Shown one piece after another: positions 5,641 through 6,018 of a DNA stretch of 6,018 nt. Within the stretch, counting starts at the first letter, position 1. Every line of letters begins with the position of its first letter. The translations under genes and the position numbers were made by a program. The stretch spans positions 1 to 6,018 of the forward strand of contig JAISIQ010000192.1 of NCBI GenBank assembly GCA_031261945.1, in the 5' to 3' direction. The notes beneath the pieces were generated by a model. The model was not told where the DNA came from and made no database searches. It saw only the letters and a list, made by a program, of their open reading frames with translations. This DNA comes from Methanobrevibacter sp. (GTDB lineage Archaea; Methanobacteriota; Methanobacteria; Methanobacteriales; Methanobacteriaceae).

Positions 5641-5759
5641 TTTTTAATAAAGTTGAAGAAGTTTTTTTTCATTGATTTATCGCTTAATGTATCATTTTTA
5701 TCTACTAATTTTACATTTAATATTATATTATACATTATTATTATATTATAACTATATTA

Positions 5760-5790
5760 TATTACTATATATTTTATGTATATAGTAATA
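5760..5790. repeat. Perfect 12-bp inverted repeat with 7-nt loop
   Basis: TATTACTATATA (5760-5771) and TATATAGTAATA (5779-5790) are exact reverse complements around TTTTATG. A transcript from either strand could fold into a 12-bp hairpin. No T-run follows directly on the + strand, so it is not an obvious terminator. Confidence 0.65.
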
Positions 5791-6018
5791 ATTAATATTT
5801 ATTATTAAATTAGTATTAAGAAATTAAAAAATTAGCAGATATATTATTTAATGAATGAGATAGCAAGAACCAAGTCGAAATGTATATATATGTAATACGA
5901 TATATGATTTCAATAGCAAATGAATAATATAGTTTTAGCTATATCTTTTATATTTTTATTGTTTCCTCTTCTAAATAGCTAAAAAAATAGTATTTTTTTG
6001 TTGACAATACAAATAAAA

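Larger units (their letters stand above)
5190..6018. other. Long AT-rich noncoding region with repeats
   Basis: About 830 bp hold no open frame of useful length on either strand. Short frames such as an ATG at 5851 end after a dozen or so codons and lack a good SD. Nearest the operon are its promoter and candidate operator. Beyond lie a hairpin, 9-bp tandem repeats, TCGA palindromes and a perfect 12-bp inverted repeat. A slightly less AT-rich patch at about 5850-5930 could be a remnant gene or an RNA, but it matches nothing I recognise. TAGCTA occurs five times in this stretch. The next gene must begin or end beyond 6018. Confidence 0.6.

Noticed and set aside
5851..5892. Tiny ORF beginning ATGAATGAGATAGC
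   Set aside because: It has 13 codons, no SD, and no continuation in another frame that would suggest a frameshifted gene.
5980..6018. Bacterial-type -35 element (TTGACA at 6000) near the right edge
   Set aside because: The organism appears archaeal, which uses TATA/BRE promoters. No suitable -10 or gene is visible before the window ends.

Overview
The window looks like chromosomal DNA from a very AT-rich methanogenic archaeon, most likely Methanobacteriales (a Methanobrevibacter-like organism; Methanosphaera is possible). The reasons are the estimated G+C content of about a quarter, an archaeal Nog1-type GTPase, a TTTATATA core promoter element, Shine-Dalgarno (SD) sites of the AGGAGG(TG) type, and oligo-T terminators. 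The genus is inferred from style and gene content, not from a marker gene.

Layout. At the left edge (1-410, + strand) is the 3' part of a Nog1-family ribosome-biogenesis GTPase. A T-rich terminator region follows, then a complete small heat-shock protein gene of the Hsp20/alpha-crystallin family (665-1201, +) with its own SD. Its stop codon lies in the stem of a hairpin followed by T-runs. Convergent to it is a four-gene minus-strand operon (5174 down to 1268): a class I SAM-dependent methyltransferase, a membrane-anchored class III substrate-binding protein, a FecCD/BtuC-type permease and a FecE/BtuD-type ATPase. The last three form a complete importer of the iron-chelate/siderophore/cobalamin superfamily. 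The methyltransferase is the first gene, carries the strongest SD, and overlaps the binding-protein gene, so it is likely expressed with the transporter. Its substrate cannot be read from sequence.

The right end (5190-6018) is about 830 bp with no convincing gene. Close to the operon it holds the probable promoter, a TCGA-centred palindrome that may be an operator, and a hairpin plus T-run facing the other way. Further out are 9-bp tandem repeats, a perfect 12-bp inverted repeat, and more TCGA and TAGCTA palindromes.

The most unusual sequence-level signal is a dispersed palindrome, TAGCTA (long form AATAGCTATT). I count 22 copies of the 6-mer by hand where base composition predicts about two, in genes and noncoding DNA alike. 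A 14-mer, AATAGCTATTTTTT, occurs three times. No CRISPR array, tRNA, rRNA, transposon or clear novel defence system is visible.
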